Below, piece after piece: positions 8,474 through 17,378 of a stretch of DNA of 64,000 bases. The notes below the pieces were generated by a model. That model saw only the letters and a program-made list of their open reading frames with translations, was not told where the DNA came from and did no database searches. The position numbers and the translations under genes were made by a program. Within the stretch, counting starts at the first letter, position 1, and each line of letters starts with the position of its first letter. The DNA is from CAYTTR01 sp964440805 (GTDB lineage: Bacteria; Acidobacteriota; Aminicenantia; Aminicenantales; Aminicenantaceae). The DNA lies in contig CAYTTR010000009.1 of the NCBI GenBank assembly GCA_964440805.1, positions 1 to 64,000 of the forward strand, written 5' to 3'.

Positions 8474-9952
8474 TCAATAAGGAGGAGGGAAAAACTTTGG
8501 TTTTCGGCCGAAAATCTTTTTATATATTTGAGGATAAGCATCCTTTCCTCCAATTAGAAGACAGGTAAGAGGAAGTACTTTTTCTGCCTCTGCCCTCATT
8601 TTCCCCGCAATATTCCGGATATCCCACTGAGCTGTAGCGTCTTCCCTGAGGCGTGAGATATGATACAGTTCTCTGGCATTTACCTTTAAAAGAACCCTTC
8701 TACGATGAGCATTAGTCAGGATATATGAGGCTCCATTTTCAAGGCACCGATTGAGTTCTTCATAAACCTCATCCGTTTTCCGGATAACTTCGAGAAATTG
8801 CTTTTCTTCCCCGATTTCCTTGACGGAAGGAGGCACAATTACTCCAAGCGAGGGATCATATTCCTGAACCGTCAAGGTAGCCATTCTATGCCTTTTAAGC
8901 TGGGCAAAGCAGGCTGCTGAGACCACAAGTTCAAAGGTCAGATCTATAAACTCCCATTCCCTAAGAGCCGCATCATAAAACTCCATATGGCGGAAGGCCG
9001 TTTTTACGAGATCCATTTTCTCATCACGGCTTATTTTTTTTACCCGATCTAAACACTCTCCATATGACGCCTTTAAGGCAGAAAGAAGAAGAGCTGCCAG
9101 TAGTTTTTCATCTCCATCCGGAGTAAAGTCAATCAGGCGGACATCTTCTCGACTTGGATTTTCTCCATGAATTAAATCTTTGGCTTTATTCTTTAAGTCT
9201 TCAGGCGTTTGGGCATCAAAATCACTGGCCTCTGTGAAAAGAATAATAGAGGGAGCAACTTCCTTGGCCAATTGATATATATTCCGGTTAAGCTCAGCCA
9301 GTTCAATTAGTTTTTTGGCTGCCATTCGTCGGATAAAATATTCCAAATTGCGGGCATTGAGAGTCATCCCCAATTGCCCCAGAGTAGCAAGACAGACAGC
9401 ATAGCGGGCATCTTCTTTGGCCCAACCTTCCAAAAGAGAATGTTTTTTTGGATTTTCAGCCAAGTCTTTATGGCATTGGAAAATAAAAGGCCTGAGTTTC
9501 TTATAAAGCCTGAAATAGAGATCGTTTTGCAGCTTAACCGTCTTTAGGAAAATACTTTCCTTGCCCGCCTTTTTGACTTCTTCCGGCAGGAGAAAATCAC
9601 CTTGTAAAGTGATGTATCGTTGTGATTTCTCAGTATATGAACCAAGCCTGAATCGCTCGATTTCTTCAATAGCCAACCGGCTGACACCGATTATATCAAA
9701 GTTAAATACTGCATGTTCAGCTACTGAATGATGTCCCATTTTGAAAATTATATTCCGGTTGGAACGCCTGGCCCTTTCCACTTCTTCTCTGGCAATTTTT
9801 CTTAACCGGTCGACCGGCCGGGGATCCCGGGAAATCCGGGCATAAGCAGCAGAAAGGGTTTCCGGAGTTACATCATCACGTGAAGGAGAATTTTTTTTCA
9901 GTTCCTTTAGGACTTGGGCATCAACATTATAACCTGCTAAGATGACTTTCAT
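8474..9952 (-). CDS. Double-domain flavin-dependent thymidylate synthase (ThyX family)
   Basis: A 492-residue protein made of two ThyX-like halves; ordinary ThyX has one domain of about 220-250 residues. ThyX makes dTMP from dUMP with FAD and methylene-tetrahydrofolate, marked by RHRxxSxNExSxRY. Half one (motif near residue 97) reads RFRLGSYTEKSQRY, keeping the Ser, Glu, Ser and Arg-Tyr but losing the His. Half two (near 352) keeps RHR in RHRMATLTVQEYD but loses the downstream Ser and Arg. The halves may form one composite site. A similar long ThyX is known from Chlamydia. I use ATG 9952, because the longer frame to 9991 runs through the promoter. Confidence 0.85.
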   Translation of the reverse strand: MKVILAGYNVDAQVLKELKKNSPSRDDVTPETLSAAYARISRDPRPVDRLRKIAREEVERARRSNRNIIFKMGHHSVAEHAVFNFDIIGVSRLAIEEIERFRLGSYTEKSQRYITLQGDFLLPEEVKKAGKESIFLKTVKLQNDLYFRLYKKLRPFIFQCHKDLAENPKKHSLLEGWAKEDARYAVCLATLGQLGMTLNARNLEYFIRRMAAKKLIELAELNRNIYQLAKEVAPSIILFTEASDFDAQTPEDLKNKAKDLIHGENPSREDVRLIDFTPDGDEKLLAALLLSALKASYGECLDRVKKISRDEKMDLVKTAFRHMEFYDAALREWEFIDLTFELVVSAACFAQLKRHRMATLTVQEYDPSLGVIVPPSVKEIGEEKQFLEVIRKTDEVYEELNRCLENGASYILTNAHRRRVLLKVNARELYHISRLREDATAQWDIRNIAGKMRAEAEKVLPLTCLLIGGKDAYPQIYKKIFGRKPKFFPPPY

Positions 9953-9962
9953 GGTTCTCTCT

Positions 9963-9991
9963 ACAATAAAAAGAGGCTGAAAAAATGTCAA
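9963..9991 (-). promoter_or_regulatory. Promoter of the thyX-like gene, almost leaderless
   Basis: On the minus strand TTGACA (9991-9986), a 17-base spacer and TATTGT (9968-9963) lie so close to ATG 9952 that the leader would be only about four bases. Confidence 0.6.
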
Positions 9992-10089
9992 TATAACAAC
10001 CTGTTCATTAAATATTTATTTTGAGTTAATCACATTATAGAAAAAACTAAATAAATTTTTCCTTGATTTTTTATTTTATTAATCCTATA

Positions 10090-10117
10090 TTGACTATACA
10101 TTCGATACAATTAGAAT
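10090..10117 (+). promoter_or_regulatory. Probable promoter of the porin-cytochrome cluster
   Basis: TTGACT (10090-10095), a 16-base spacer and TAGAAT (10112-10117) lie 130 bases upstream of the first cytochrome gene. The AT-rich leader of about 120 bases between them could hold a regulatory structure, but I see no recognised riboswitch. Confidence 0.5.
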
Positions 10118-10247
10118 GTTTTTATGAATGGAGCGAGAAAAAATCGTCCGAAAATCTCATTTTGTCTGCCAATTTCCGTTCTTTTCTTTAAAGAAGATAA
10201 TGTTAATTTTTTTATTCTAAAGAAAATCCGTTACAAGGAGGTCCGGC

Positions 10248-11114
10248 TTGCCCATTTTAATTAAATCAGTTAAAAGCAAAAACCCTATTACTTCTTTTTT
10301 CCAAATTACCAGCGGGATTATCTTCATCTTTCTAATCATTTTTTTCCTAACAGCCGCCAGAGTTCCTATCCAAGAAACAACAGTGGAAACATGTTCTGTA
10401 TGTCATGAGGAAGCAGGACTAAAATTCGCTTCCAATCCCCACTCATCAATTGAAAACTGTTCTCTCTGTCACCCTGGGGAAAAAACTCATTTGGAAGAAG
10501 GAGGGGGTTCCAATATTTTTGCCTTTAAAGCTGAAGATATACCTAATCAAAAAACTGAAATATGCCTTCAATGCCACAGTAAAGAAGCGGGCCGATATCA
10601 ATCAAGTCCTCATGGAAAATCTTCCTATGACTGCCTGACTTGTCACCAGATTCACCAAGAAAACTCCTTTCCATCGCTTCTAAAATCCGAGGAGACAAAA
10701 ACATGTTCTTCCTGTCACGGGGAAATCTTGTCCCTTTTTCAGCTTAATGAAAAACACCGTCTGCTTGAAGGAATCCTGAGTTGTTCAAGCTGTCACGACC
10801 CCCATGGCCCCTCGACCCAGACAATTATGGCCGGATTCAAGCATGAATCATGCCTTAAATGTCACCGGGATAAAGGAGGTCCATATCTTTACGAACATGG
10901 GGCCTCCCGTATAGAAGGGTGCACATCTTGTCACGAAGTTCACGGATCACCCAATCAGCATCTTTTGATAACCCAAAGTGTGGCTGATCTATGTTTCAGT
11001 TGCCATGGGGCTGCTCCTGCCTGGCATTCCCGCTTTGATTCCTATTCTACCAACTGTACGGTTTGCCATACGGCAATCCATGGCTCCAATCTCAGTAAGA
11101 TTTTCTTGAAATAG
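10248..11114 (+). CDS. Periplasmic decaheme c-type cytochrome (MtrA/DmsE-like)
   Basis: The 288-residue product has an N-terminal hydrophobic segment (about 18-36, signal peptide or anchor) and exactly ten CXXCH heme motifs: CSVCH, CSLCH, CLQCH, CLTCH, CSSCH twice, CLKCH, CTSCH, CFSCH and CTVCH. Ten hemes in about 250 residues matches the MtrA/DmsE/PioA family, which plugs an outer-membrane barrel and passes electrons across it. The next gene encodes such a barrel, 10 bases downstream. Translation starts at TTG 10248 with a strong AAGGAGGT site (10235-10242). The specific MtrA role is inferred from heme count and context. Confidence 0.88.
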   Translation: MPILIKSVKSKNPITSFFQITSGIIFIFLIIFFLTAARVPIQETTVETCSVCHEEAGLKFASNPHSSIENCSLCHPGEKTHLEEGGGSNIFAFKAEDIPNQKTEICLQCHSKEAGRYQSSPHGKSSYDCLTCHQIHQENSFPSLLKSEETKTCSSCHGEILSLFQLNEKHRLLEGILSCSSCHDPHGPSTQTIMAGFKHESCLKCHRDKGGPYLYEHGASRIEGCTSCHEVHGSPNQHLLITQSVADLCFSCHGAAPAWHSRFDSYSTNCTVCHTAIHGSNLSKIFLK

Positions 11115-11124
11115 GAGGAAGAGA

Positions 11125-12987
11125 ATGAAACAAACAAAATATATTCCTCTAATAATGATTATCCTCTGGCTGAGCCTGGTTACTCTCGGCTATGCTGAAA
11201 ACAATGATAAAGATTTCTCCCTGAGCTTCCGCCTTGGATACCGGGCAGTGGATCAAAGTGGAACCCTCCAAAAATACAAAGAAGATATTAATTTAGAAGA
11301 TGGAATGAGACTTTTTGATTTTACTTTCAAACTGAGCCCCACAAATGAATTGAGCAAGCTATTTGACCGCGTGGATATAAATGTCTTTAACTTCGGAGGA
11401 GATCCTTTCGAAGCCTTAACCCTGTCTGTCCAAAAATACAGCACTTATCAAGTCCAATTCAGCCGGAAAAAATCATCCTATTATTACGCCGACCAACATG
11501 AAACAGGAGGAGTCATTTACAATCCTCATACCTTTGATTTCAGGAGAATCACCGACAGCGGACTCCTCAAGATTTGGCTTCTTCCTTCGGTTAACTTTTA
11601 TTTGGATTTCAACCGTTATGACAAAAGCGGCGAGAGTATTACTACCCTGGATATTAACAGGATAGAATTTGAATTTAACCAGCCGATTCAAGAAAAAAGC
11701 AAAGAAATTGCCGTTGGATTGAATGCTCAGCCTTTCAAGGAATTCTCGGTCGTACTTGAAGAAAGAATACTTGATTATGAGAACTCCAACAGTCTTTTCC
11801 TCCCAGGGTATGCTGACGGCGGCGAAGGAGCCAGGTATCCTTCTTCATTGAACTTTTTCAATCTCAATCAACCATACACCTTGAAAAGTTACAGTCATAC
11901 CTTGAAAATTTATTCCCAACCAATAAAAAGAATTCTCCTCTCCGGCTCTGCTAAAATAACCGACCAGGATCTTGATTTAACCTACCAGGAATCAGCTGAT
12001 GGAATTAATTACCTGGGAAAATTTTTTGATTATTCTTTTCCGGGAATGGGCAAATTTCAAAGAAAGATTGGTCTTTATGACCTTGACCTTTCTTTTCTTT
12101 TATTTGACCGGCTGGCAATTACCGGCGTAATAAGATACCACGATTTTGAACAAGAAGGAGAAATGACTGTTTCCGGAGAGAAAAAGACCATGGATTTGAA
12201 CTATGACACTCTCAGCCTGGAAGGAGGAATTCAGTACCGATTTTCATCTGTCATCGGTTTGCTTGCCGGTTATCGAAACGAGACCCGCACTCTTGAGGGA
12301 GTAGAAACGGTAGATTACGAAGAAAAAACGGTAAGACAGGGATTGTTTGGAAACATAAAGGTCAGTCCTTCCCGGAAATTTACTCTCAATGCCGATTATC
12401 AGTTTGGAACCTATGATCACCCATTTACTCTTGTTTCGCCAGCCGAATTTCACCGCTTCTCTGCCAAGGCCAGATTAAACCAAAAGCTTGTTTCTTTTTC
12501 TGCTTCCTATATTTTCACCAAATCAAAGAACGATATTTGGCAAAACGATTGGTCCTCCACCAGGCATAACTTTGCCTTTTCAGGAAGCTATAAGGGTAAG
12601 AACATTAATGGTTCGGCCAGCTATTCTTATGTTCTGCAAAAACACCAAGGGAACCGACAGGTAGACTATCCACCCTCTTTTTCCGGACCAGCAGGAACTT
12701 TCCTCTGGGAAATCCTCTATGAAGGAAAATCAAATATCCTTAATGGAAACTTATCCGCCAAGATGGCCGAAAACTGGAATATAGGAGGATTATTTAATTA
12801 TTACACTAATAAGGGTTTCTGGGAAATTTCCCGCCTCTGGCTCAAAGGTTACATTGAATATCTTTTTGAAGAGGGGTTCTTAGCCCAAATAGGGTATCGG
12901 TATGTTGATTTCAAAGAGAAAGACTCAGGATTTAATGATTATTCAGCCAATATTCTGGAATTATCCTTTGGCTACCGCTGGGAATAA
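11125..12987 (+). CDS. Outer-membrane beta-barrel of a porin-cytochrome complex (MtrB/PioB-like)
   Basis: The 620-residue protein has a clear signal peptide (cleavage near GYA-ENN) and then a long run of alternating amphipathic strands, such as LEGGIQYRFSSVIGLLAGYR, ending in YRW-Glu. Size, strand pattern and position right after a decaheme cytochrome fit the MtrB/PioB barrel that sheathes an MtrA-like cytochrome. I do not see the N-terminal CXXC of Shewanella MtrB, so PioB-like or Geobacter OmbB-like variants are possible. Ribosome site AGGAGGAAGAG is optimal. It is followed 15 bases later by the third gene of the cluster. Confidence 0.8.
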   Translation: MKQTKYIPLIMIILWLSLVTLGYAENNDKDFSLSFRLGYRAVDQSGTLQKYKEDINLEDGMRLFDFTFKLSPTNELSKLFDRVDINVFNFGGDPFEALTLSVQKYSTYQVQFSRKKSSYYYADQHETGGVIYNPHTFDFRRITDSGLLKIWLLPSVNFYLDFNRYDKSGESITTLDINRIEFEFNQPIQEKSKEIAVGLNAQPFKEFSVVLEERILDYENSNSLFLPGYADGGEGARYPSSLNFFNLNQPYTLKSYSHTLKIYSQPIKRILLSGSAKITDQDLDLTYQESADGINYLGKFFDYSFPGMGKFQRKIGLYDLDLSFLLFDRLAITGVIRYHDFEQEGEMTVSGEKKTMDLNYDTLSLEGGIQYRFSSVIGLLAGYRNETRTLEGVETVDYEEKTVRQGLFGNIKVSPSRKFTLNADYQFGTYDHPFTLVSPAEFHRFSAKARLNQKLVSFSASYIFTKSKNDIWQNDWSSTRHNFAFSGSYKGKNINGSASYSYVLQKHQGNRQVDYPPSFSGPAGTFLWEILYEGKSNILNGNLSAKMAENWNIGGLFNYYTNKGFWEISRLWLKGYIEYLFEEGFLAQIGYRYVDFKEKDSGFNDYSANILELSFGYRWE

Positions 12988-13002
12988 AAACAGGAGGAGG
13001 CT

Positions 13003-15144
13003 ATGAAAAATATACTTAGGATTTTGATGATTACTGTAATATTACCGGGAGCAGTTGTTTTCATTGCCGGAGCCAAAACGGATAATTTTACCGGACTCCT
13101 GTCCCTGGTTTCCCATGCTGAAAAGCTCTGGCAAAGTTCAGGCCATGCCGACTCAAAAGCAGAAGCCTTTACCCATTGGGATGAGGAAGGTTCTATTCCC
13201 ACTTCTTGCGCCAAGTGCCACTCCACACCTGGTTTTCAAGATTTTCTGGATAATGGTGAGGTTAACAGCCCAGCCCCACTGGGCACCACAATAGAATGTG
13301 AAGCCTGTCATATAAACAAGGAAACCGGAGCTGTTCGGGAACATACAGCGGTTACTTTTCCCTCTGGAGCGGTAGTAGAGAACCTGGGACCTGAAGCTCT
13401 CTGTATGGAATGCCATCAAGGAAGAGCTTCAAAAAAAGATGTTGACATGACTATCGACAGCGCCGGTGTCATTGATCCGGACACCCCTTCTTCTTTGTTA
13501 AGGTTTGTCAATATCCACTACTATGCGGCTGCCTCTACCCAGTTGGGAACACTTGTTGAGGGAGGATATGAATATCAAGGAAAATCATATGATGCCCGGT
13601 TTTCTCATTTAACCGGCTATAATGCCTGCATAACTTGTCATAATCCTCATTCTCTTGAAGTGGAATTGGGTCCTTGCCATACCTGCCATGAAGGAGTGAA
13701 AGACCCCAAGGATATCCGTTATTACGGGTCGTTTGTTGATTATGACGGAGACGGTAATATCACTGAGGGTATGTTTTACGAAATTGAAGACATTAAAAAC
13801 ATCCTTTATCAGGTAATGCAGAGTTATGCCCGGGAAGTGATTAATATTCCTATTGTTTACGATTCTCATACTTATCCTTATTTCTTCACCGATGTAAACG
13901 GGAATGGAGAGCCTGATCCCGAAGAGTTGAACTACGGAAACCGGTATACTTCTTTTTCCGCCCGCCTGCTCCGGGCAGCTTATAATTATCAGGTTGCCCA
14001 AAAAGATCCCGCGGCTTACGCCCACGGCGGCAAATATATTATCCAGATTCTTTATGATTCAATAGAGGATCTTAACCGTCAGCTGGCTTCTCCCCTTTCT
14101 TTAAACGTAGCCAGAGTAGATGAAGGTCATTTCGACGGATCATCTGAAGCCTGGAGACATTGGGATGAAGACGGCGAAGTTCCAAGTTCATGTTCAAAAT
14201 GCCATAGTGCCGAAGGCCTTGCCTATTTTCTGGAAAATGGAGATTTGGCTTCCCAGGAAATTTCCAATGGAATGTTATGTGCCACTTGTCATACAACCCC
14301 TCCTCATGTGAGACGAGTCGGTCAAGTGACCTTTCCTTCCGGCGAAGTAGAAGACATGGGAGACACTTCCAATCTTTGTCTTCAGTGCCATCAAGGACGG
14401 GCTTCAAAATATTCCGTGGAGTCAACTATTGCCTCTTCTCCCGGGCCTTACGGGTTTATAAATATCCATTACTTTCCGGCTGCAGCTGTTCTTTTCGGCT
14501 CTGAAGTCAAAGGGGGATTTGAGTACGCCGGGAAAATCTACGCCGGCCAGCAAACTTTCCCCAATCATTTAGGCAAATTCGACACTTGTGTTGAATGTCA
14601 TATGGGAACAAAAAGTGAAGCCAAGCCTTACGACCATCAAGGGAGACTCCACAATGTCCAAACACCTAATCCTGAAGATTGTGTCTACTGCCATGGACAG
14701 GATATTTCCCAGCCGTATCCGGGCGCAGATCCGGCTAAATTCAGTTTTGAGGGGATCAGGCCAGCTTCCATTCCCGACTTCGATGGGGATGGAAACCGGA
14801 GTGAATCTATTAAAGACGAAATTAAGGGTCTGGAAAAAGAACTATATGCCTGGATACAAAAATATGCTTTGGAAAAACTGGGAGCTCCCATTGTTTACGA
14901 TTCTCACAACTATCCTTATTTCTTCAATGACCTCAATGCCAATGGCAAAGTCGACCCCGGGGAAAATATTTATCCCAATCAATTTAGGCAATTTAATACC
15001 CGGCTTCTCAAAGCAGCCTATAATTTTCAGCTTAGTAAAAAAGAACCCTGCGGATATATTCATAATGCCTGGTATGTGGCTCAGCTCTTGGTGGATTCAA
15101 TTATCGACTTGGGAGGAGATTCGGCTAAATACTCCTGGCGATAA
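13003..15144 (+). CDS. Exported decaheme c-type cytochrome with duplicated five-heme module
   Basis: The 713-residue protein has a signal peptide (hydrophobic 6-23) without a lipobox cysteine. It contains ten CXXCH motifs, five in each of two homologous halves (about 40-385 and 386-713). Each half repeats the same landmarks: HWDE/D-x-G-x-x-P-x-SC-x-KCHS, CMECH/CLQCHQGRAS, NIHY, GGYEY/GGFEY, then DxDGDGN and DxNxNG loops followed by a YDSH-YPYFF segment. The acidic loops look like EF-hand or dockerin-type calcium sites. As the last gene of the cluster, without anchor, it is a candidate surface electron-transfer partner, analogous to MtrC or OmcB but not recognisably homologous. Strong AGGAGGAGG ribosome site. 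Confidence 0.82.
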   Translation: MKNILRILMITVILPGAVVFIAGAKTDNFTGLLSLVSHAEKLWQSSGHADSKAEAFTHWDEEGSIPTSCAKCHSTPGFQDFLDNGEVNSPAPLGTTIECEACHINKETGAVREHTAVTFPSGAVVENLGPEALCMECHQGRASKKDVDMTIDSAGVIDPDTPSSLLRFVNIHYYAAASTQLGTLVEGGYEYQGKSYDARFSHLTGYNACITCHNPHSLEVELGPCHTCHEGVKDPKDIRYYGSFVDYDGDGNITEGMFYEIEDIKNILYQVMQSYAREVINIPIVYDSHTYPYFFTDVNGNGEPDPEELNYGNRYTSFSARLLRAAYNYQVAQKDPAAYAHGGKYIIQILYDSIEDLNRQLASPLSLNVARVDEGHFDGSSEAWRHWDEDGEVPSSCSKCHSAEGLAYFLENGDLASQEISNGMLCATCHTTPPHVRRVGQVTFPSGEVEDMGDTSNLCLQCHQGRASKYSVESTIASSPGPYGFINIHYFPAAAVLFGSEVKGGFEYAGKIYAGQQTFPNHLGKFDTCVECHMGTKSEAKPYDHQGRLHNVQTPNPEDCVYCHGQDISQPYPGADPAKFSFEGIRPASIPDFDGDGNRSESIKDEIKGLEKELYAWIQKYALEKLGAPIVYDSHNYPYFFNDLNANGKVDPGENIYPNQFRQFNTRLLKAAYNFQLSKKEPCGYIHNAWYVAQLLVDSIIDLGGDSAKYSWR

Positions 15145-15178
15145 AGGAAGCATCCTCAAAACCGTGATAACGTGATAA

Positions 15179-15320
15179 GAGGAAGGGTATGGGATTCGTC
15201 CCCCGCTCGATTCCTTAGTGAGGAATCTCGCTCCCATTCGGGCTTCGCTCTCCTCTCCTCCGGAGAGAAACCATGCCCGCTCTGCCCTCATAGGGGATTC
15301 CTCATCCCATACCCTTCCTC
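15179..15320. repeat. Palindromic element with 17-bp perfect terminal inverted repeats
   Basis: Arms GAGGAAGGGTATGGGAT (15179-15195) and its exact complement (15304-15320) enclose 108 bases. An inner hairpin GATTCCT/AGGAATC sits near the left arm and CTCCTCCGGAG is also self-complementary. It lies just after the cytochrome cluster in the 305-base gap 15145-15449, which otherwise holds only the hairpin CCCTAT/ATAGGG (15338-15356) and the promoter of the next gene. No ORF of interest. Confidence 0.8.
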
Positions 15321-15379
15321 TTCTTTAATAATACAATCCCTATCACGGAAATAGGGATGCTTGCGGCAATAAATCTTTT

Positions 15380-15408
15380 TTGACAAAAGGGGGCTCGAAT
15401 TTTATTAT
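15380..15408 (+). promoter_or_regulatory. Sigma-70-type promoter of the M24 peptidase gene
   Basis: TTGACA (15380-15385), a 17-base spacer and TATTAT (15403-15408) stand about 40 bases before ATG 15450; the ribosome site is GAAGGAGGAA. Confidence 0.75.
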
Positions 15409-15449
15409 GGTTCCTCTTTATAAAAAAAATATCTGAAGGAGGAATAGCT

Positions 15450-16814
15450 ATGTTTATAGGCAGAGGAAAAAAATCTTTCTTTTTAAGTTTTTTCTTATCA
15501 TTATTGGTCATTACTCCTCTTCTCTTTTCAATTGAAGAGGTAGCCGGGGTCAAGGATACAAAAAATATCCTGCCTGAAAAAGAGCGGGCCAGAGTCTGGA
15601 ATGAATGGCTTCGCTGGAGACTTGATAATATAATTCCGGAACTTATGAGGCGGGAAGGGATTGATATGTGGCTGATTATCAATCGTGAATATAATGAAGA
15701 TCCGGTCTATCTCAGCCTGATGCCCTGGCCGACTATGGCTGCCCGCCGGACTTCCATTTTGATCTTTTTTGACCACGGAGATGAGAAAGGAGTAGAAAGG
15801 CTTTCCGGAAGTTACTATGACACTCCTGGGTGGTATAAAACAACCTGGAAAGACAAGACAAAAAAACAGTTTGTAAGTCTTGCCGAAACCATCCGGAAAC
15901 TAAATCCCCGAAAAATCGGCATCAATGTTTCACCTACATTCAGGTTCGGTGACGGATTGACTGCCAGTCTGAAAGACAAGCTGATAGAGCACCTGGGGCC
16001 GGATCTTTCAAAAAGACTGGTTTCAGCAGAAAATCTGTGTCTCGGCTGGCTGGAAACCCGTAGTCCCATGGAAATCAGTGTCTACCGACACATCTGTGGC
16101 ATCGCTCATGATATCATCGCTGAGTTTTTTTCAAACCAGGTTATCACGCCAGATATCACCACCACTGATGATGTCATCTGGTGGATTCGCCAGAGAATTA
16201 CAGACCTGGGACTGGATACCTGGTTTCAACCATCTATATCAATCCAGCGTTATGCCACAGAGGCAGAGAAATATAAAGAGAATCCAAAGGTCATCCGGAG
16301 GGGAGATCTTCTTCATTGTGATGTAGGCATCAAGTACTTGGGACTTTGTACCGATATGCAATGGCAGGCTTATGTTTGCCGGATTGGAGAAAAGAATGCA
16401 CCTGAAGGAATAAAACGTGCCTTCGAACGGGCTTTAAAGGTCGGCGAAATCTTTATGGCCGAGTTTAAAGCCGGCCGGACCGGAAATGAAATCACTGATT
16501 CAGCCATGGAAAAAGCTGCTGCTGCCGGTTTACGGCCTTTGATTTATTCACATCCCCTGGGTTTACACGGTCACGCAGCCGGAACTTCAATGGATGCCCG
16601 GCCTGAGGATAGGGCTCCGGAAGGAATTCGCCTGGAAATGGAATATCCTCTTAATTACAATACCTGCTACGCCATTGAATTCAGCAGCACCTCCAGCATT
16701 CCGGAATGGGATGGACAAGACGTCCGGATAGGTTTCGAAGAAGATGCTGTCTTCACTGAAAATGGCTGCCGCTATATTGACGGCCGCCAGAAAAAGATTC
16801 TTCTAATAAAGTGA
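15450..16814 (+). CDS. Exported M24-family metallopeptidase (Xaa-Pro peptidase-like)
   Basis: The 454-residue protein has a signal peptide (hydrophobic 11-28), a creatinase/prolidase N-terminal domain, and a pita-bread catalytic domain. The five dimetal ligands are visible: two Asp in HCDVGIKYLGLCTDMQ, a His in SHPLGLHGHAAG, a Glu in CYAIEFSSTS and a Glu in RIGFEEDAVF. M24 enzymes cleave Xaa-Pro bonds or dipeptides; an exported form suggests peptide scavenging in the periplasm. Substrate cannot be fixed from the sequence. It stands alone between the cytochrome cluster and a convergent ferritin-like gene. Confidence 0.88.
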   Translation: MFIGRGKKSFFLSFFLSLLVITPLLFSIEEVAGVKDTKNILPEKERARVWNEWLRWRLDNIIPELMRREGIDMWLIINREYNEDPVYLSLMPWPTMAARRTSILIFFDHGDEKGVERLSGSYYDTPGWYKTTWKDKTKKQFVSLAETIRKLNPRKIGINVSPTFRFGDGLTASLKDKLIEHLGPDLSKRLVSAENLCLGWLETRSPMEISVYRHICGIAHDIIAEFFSNQVITPDITTTDDVIWWIRQRITDLGLDTWFQPSISIQRYATEAEKYKENPKVIRRGDLLHCDVGIKYLGLCTDMQWQAYVCRIGEKNAPEGIKRAFERALKVGEIFMAEFKAGRTGNEITDSAMEKAAAAGLRPLIYSHPLGLHGHAAGTSMDARPEDRAPEGIRLEMEYPLNYNTCYAIEFSSTSSIPEWDGQDVRIGFEEDAVFTENGCRYIDGRQKKILLIK

Positions 16815-16834
16815 ACTCCCAAGGATAAAAAAGA

Positions 16835-17314
16835 TCAAGTTATTACTTTGTCAATATCTTTTTCGCCATAATCGGCAAATTCCTGAGCCAGAGCATATTC
16901 GCTTTTCAACATAAGAAAGTGGCTGTGCTCGATCCGGCTGAGATACTCTAAAATAGACCTGCTTTTGCCTTCGGTTTTCCGGGAGAATTCTGCATAAAAC
17001 CTCTCAGCAGCTTCTTCTGCTTTCATTGCCTGGTTTAATATATCTACTAAGGAAGTATCGGCCTTTAAGTTTATTGAAGGAATTAAGACATCATCTGCTT
17101 TTTCCGGAATATCAAGATTTTCCTGAGGATATAATTTTTCCGTCAGTTTTTCCAATATCTGCCTGTGCTTTTCTTCTTCAAAAGCCAGCATCCGGAATTT
17201 TTCTTTAAGAAGCGGATTCTGGAGGCGGGATGAAATTTCAGAGTATACTTGGTAGCTGTCAATTTCTGACCGTATTGCCAGCCCGAGGAGTTCAGGCACA
17301 TCTTTATCTATCAT
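16835..17314 (-). CDS. Ferritin-like (rubrerythrin-family) diiron protein, paralogue A
   Basis: The 159-residue, mostly helical protein has two Glu...ExxH halves: Glu17 with FEEEKH, and EEAAERFY with SRIEHSH, the pattern of a four-helix diiron bundle. It has no rubredoxin domain, unlike full rubrerythrin. Two paralogues occur at 27055-27573 and 35509-35961. Members often reduce peroxide or handle iron in anaerobes. It is 64 bases downstream of rtcB on the same strand, so it may be read with it or alone. Confidence 0.82.
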   Translation of the reverse strand: MIDKDVPELLGLAIRSEIDSYQVYSEISSRLQNPLLKEKFRMLAFEEEKHRQILEKLTEKLYPQENLDIPEKADDVLIPSINLKADTSLVDILNQAMKAEEAAERFYAEFSRKTEGKSRSILEYLSRIEHSHFLMLKSEYALAQEFADYGEKDIDKVIT

Positions 17315-17378
17315 TGATTTGCTCCTTTACAATAAATTGGCTTATCCATCTTTGAAGTTAATTCTAATTACCCAAAAA

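Noticed and set aside
13055..13294. Alternative frames across the cytochrome genes on both strands
   Set aside because: The CXXCH-rich frame explains the region; the others lack ribosome sites and recognisable domains.
15338..15356. Terminator for the cytochrome cluster (CCCTAT/ATAGGG hairpin)
   Set aside because: The stem is only six pairs and no T-run follows.
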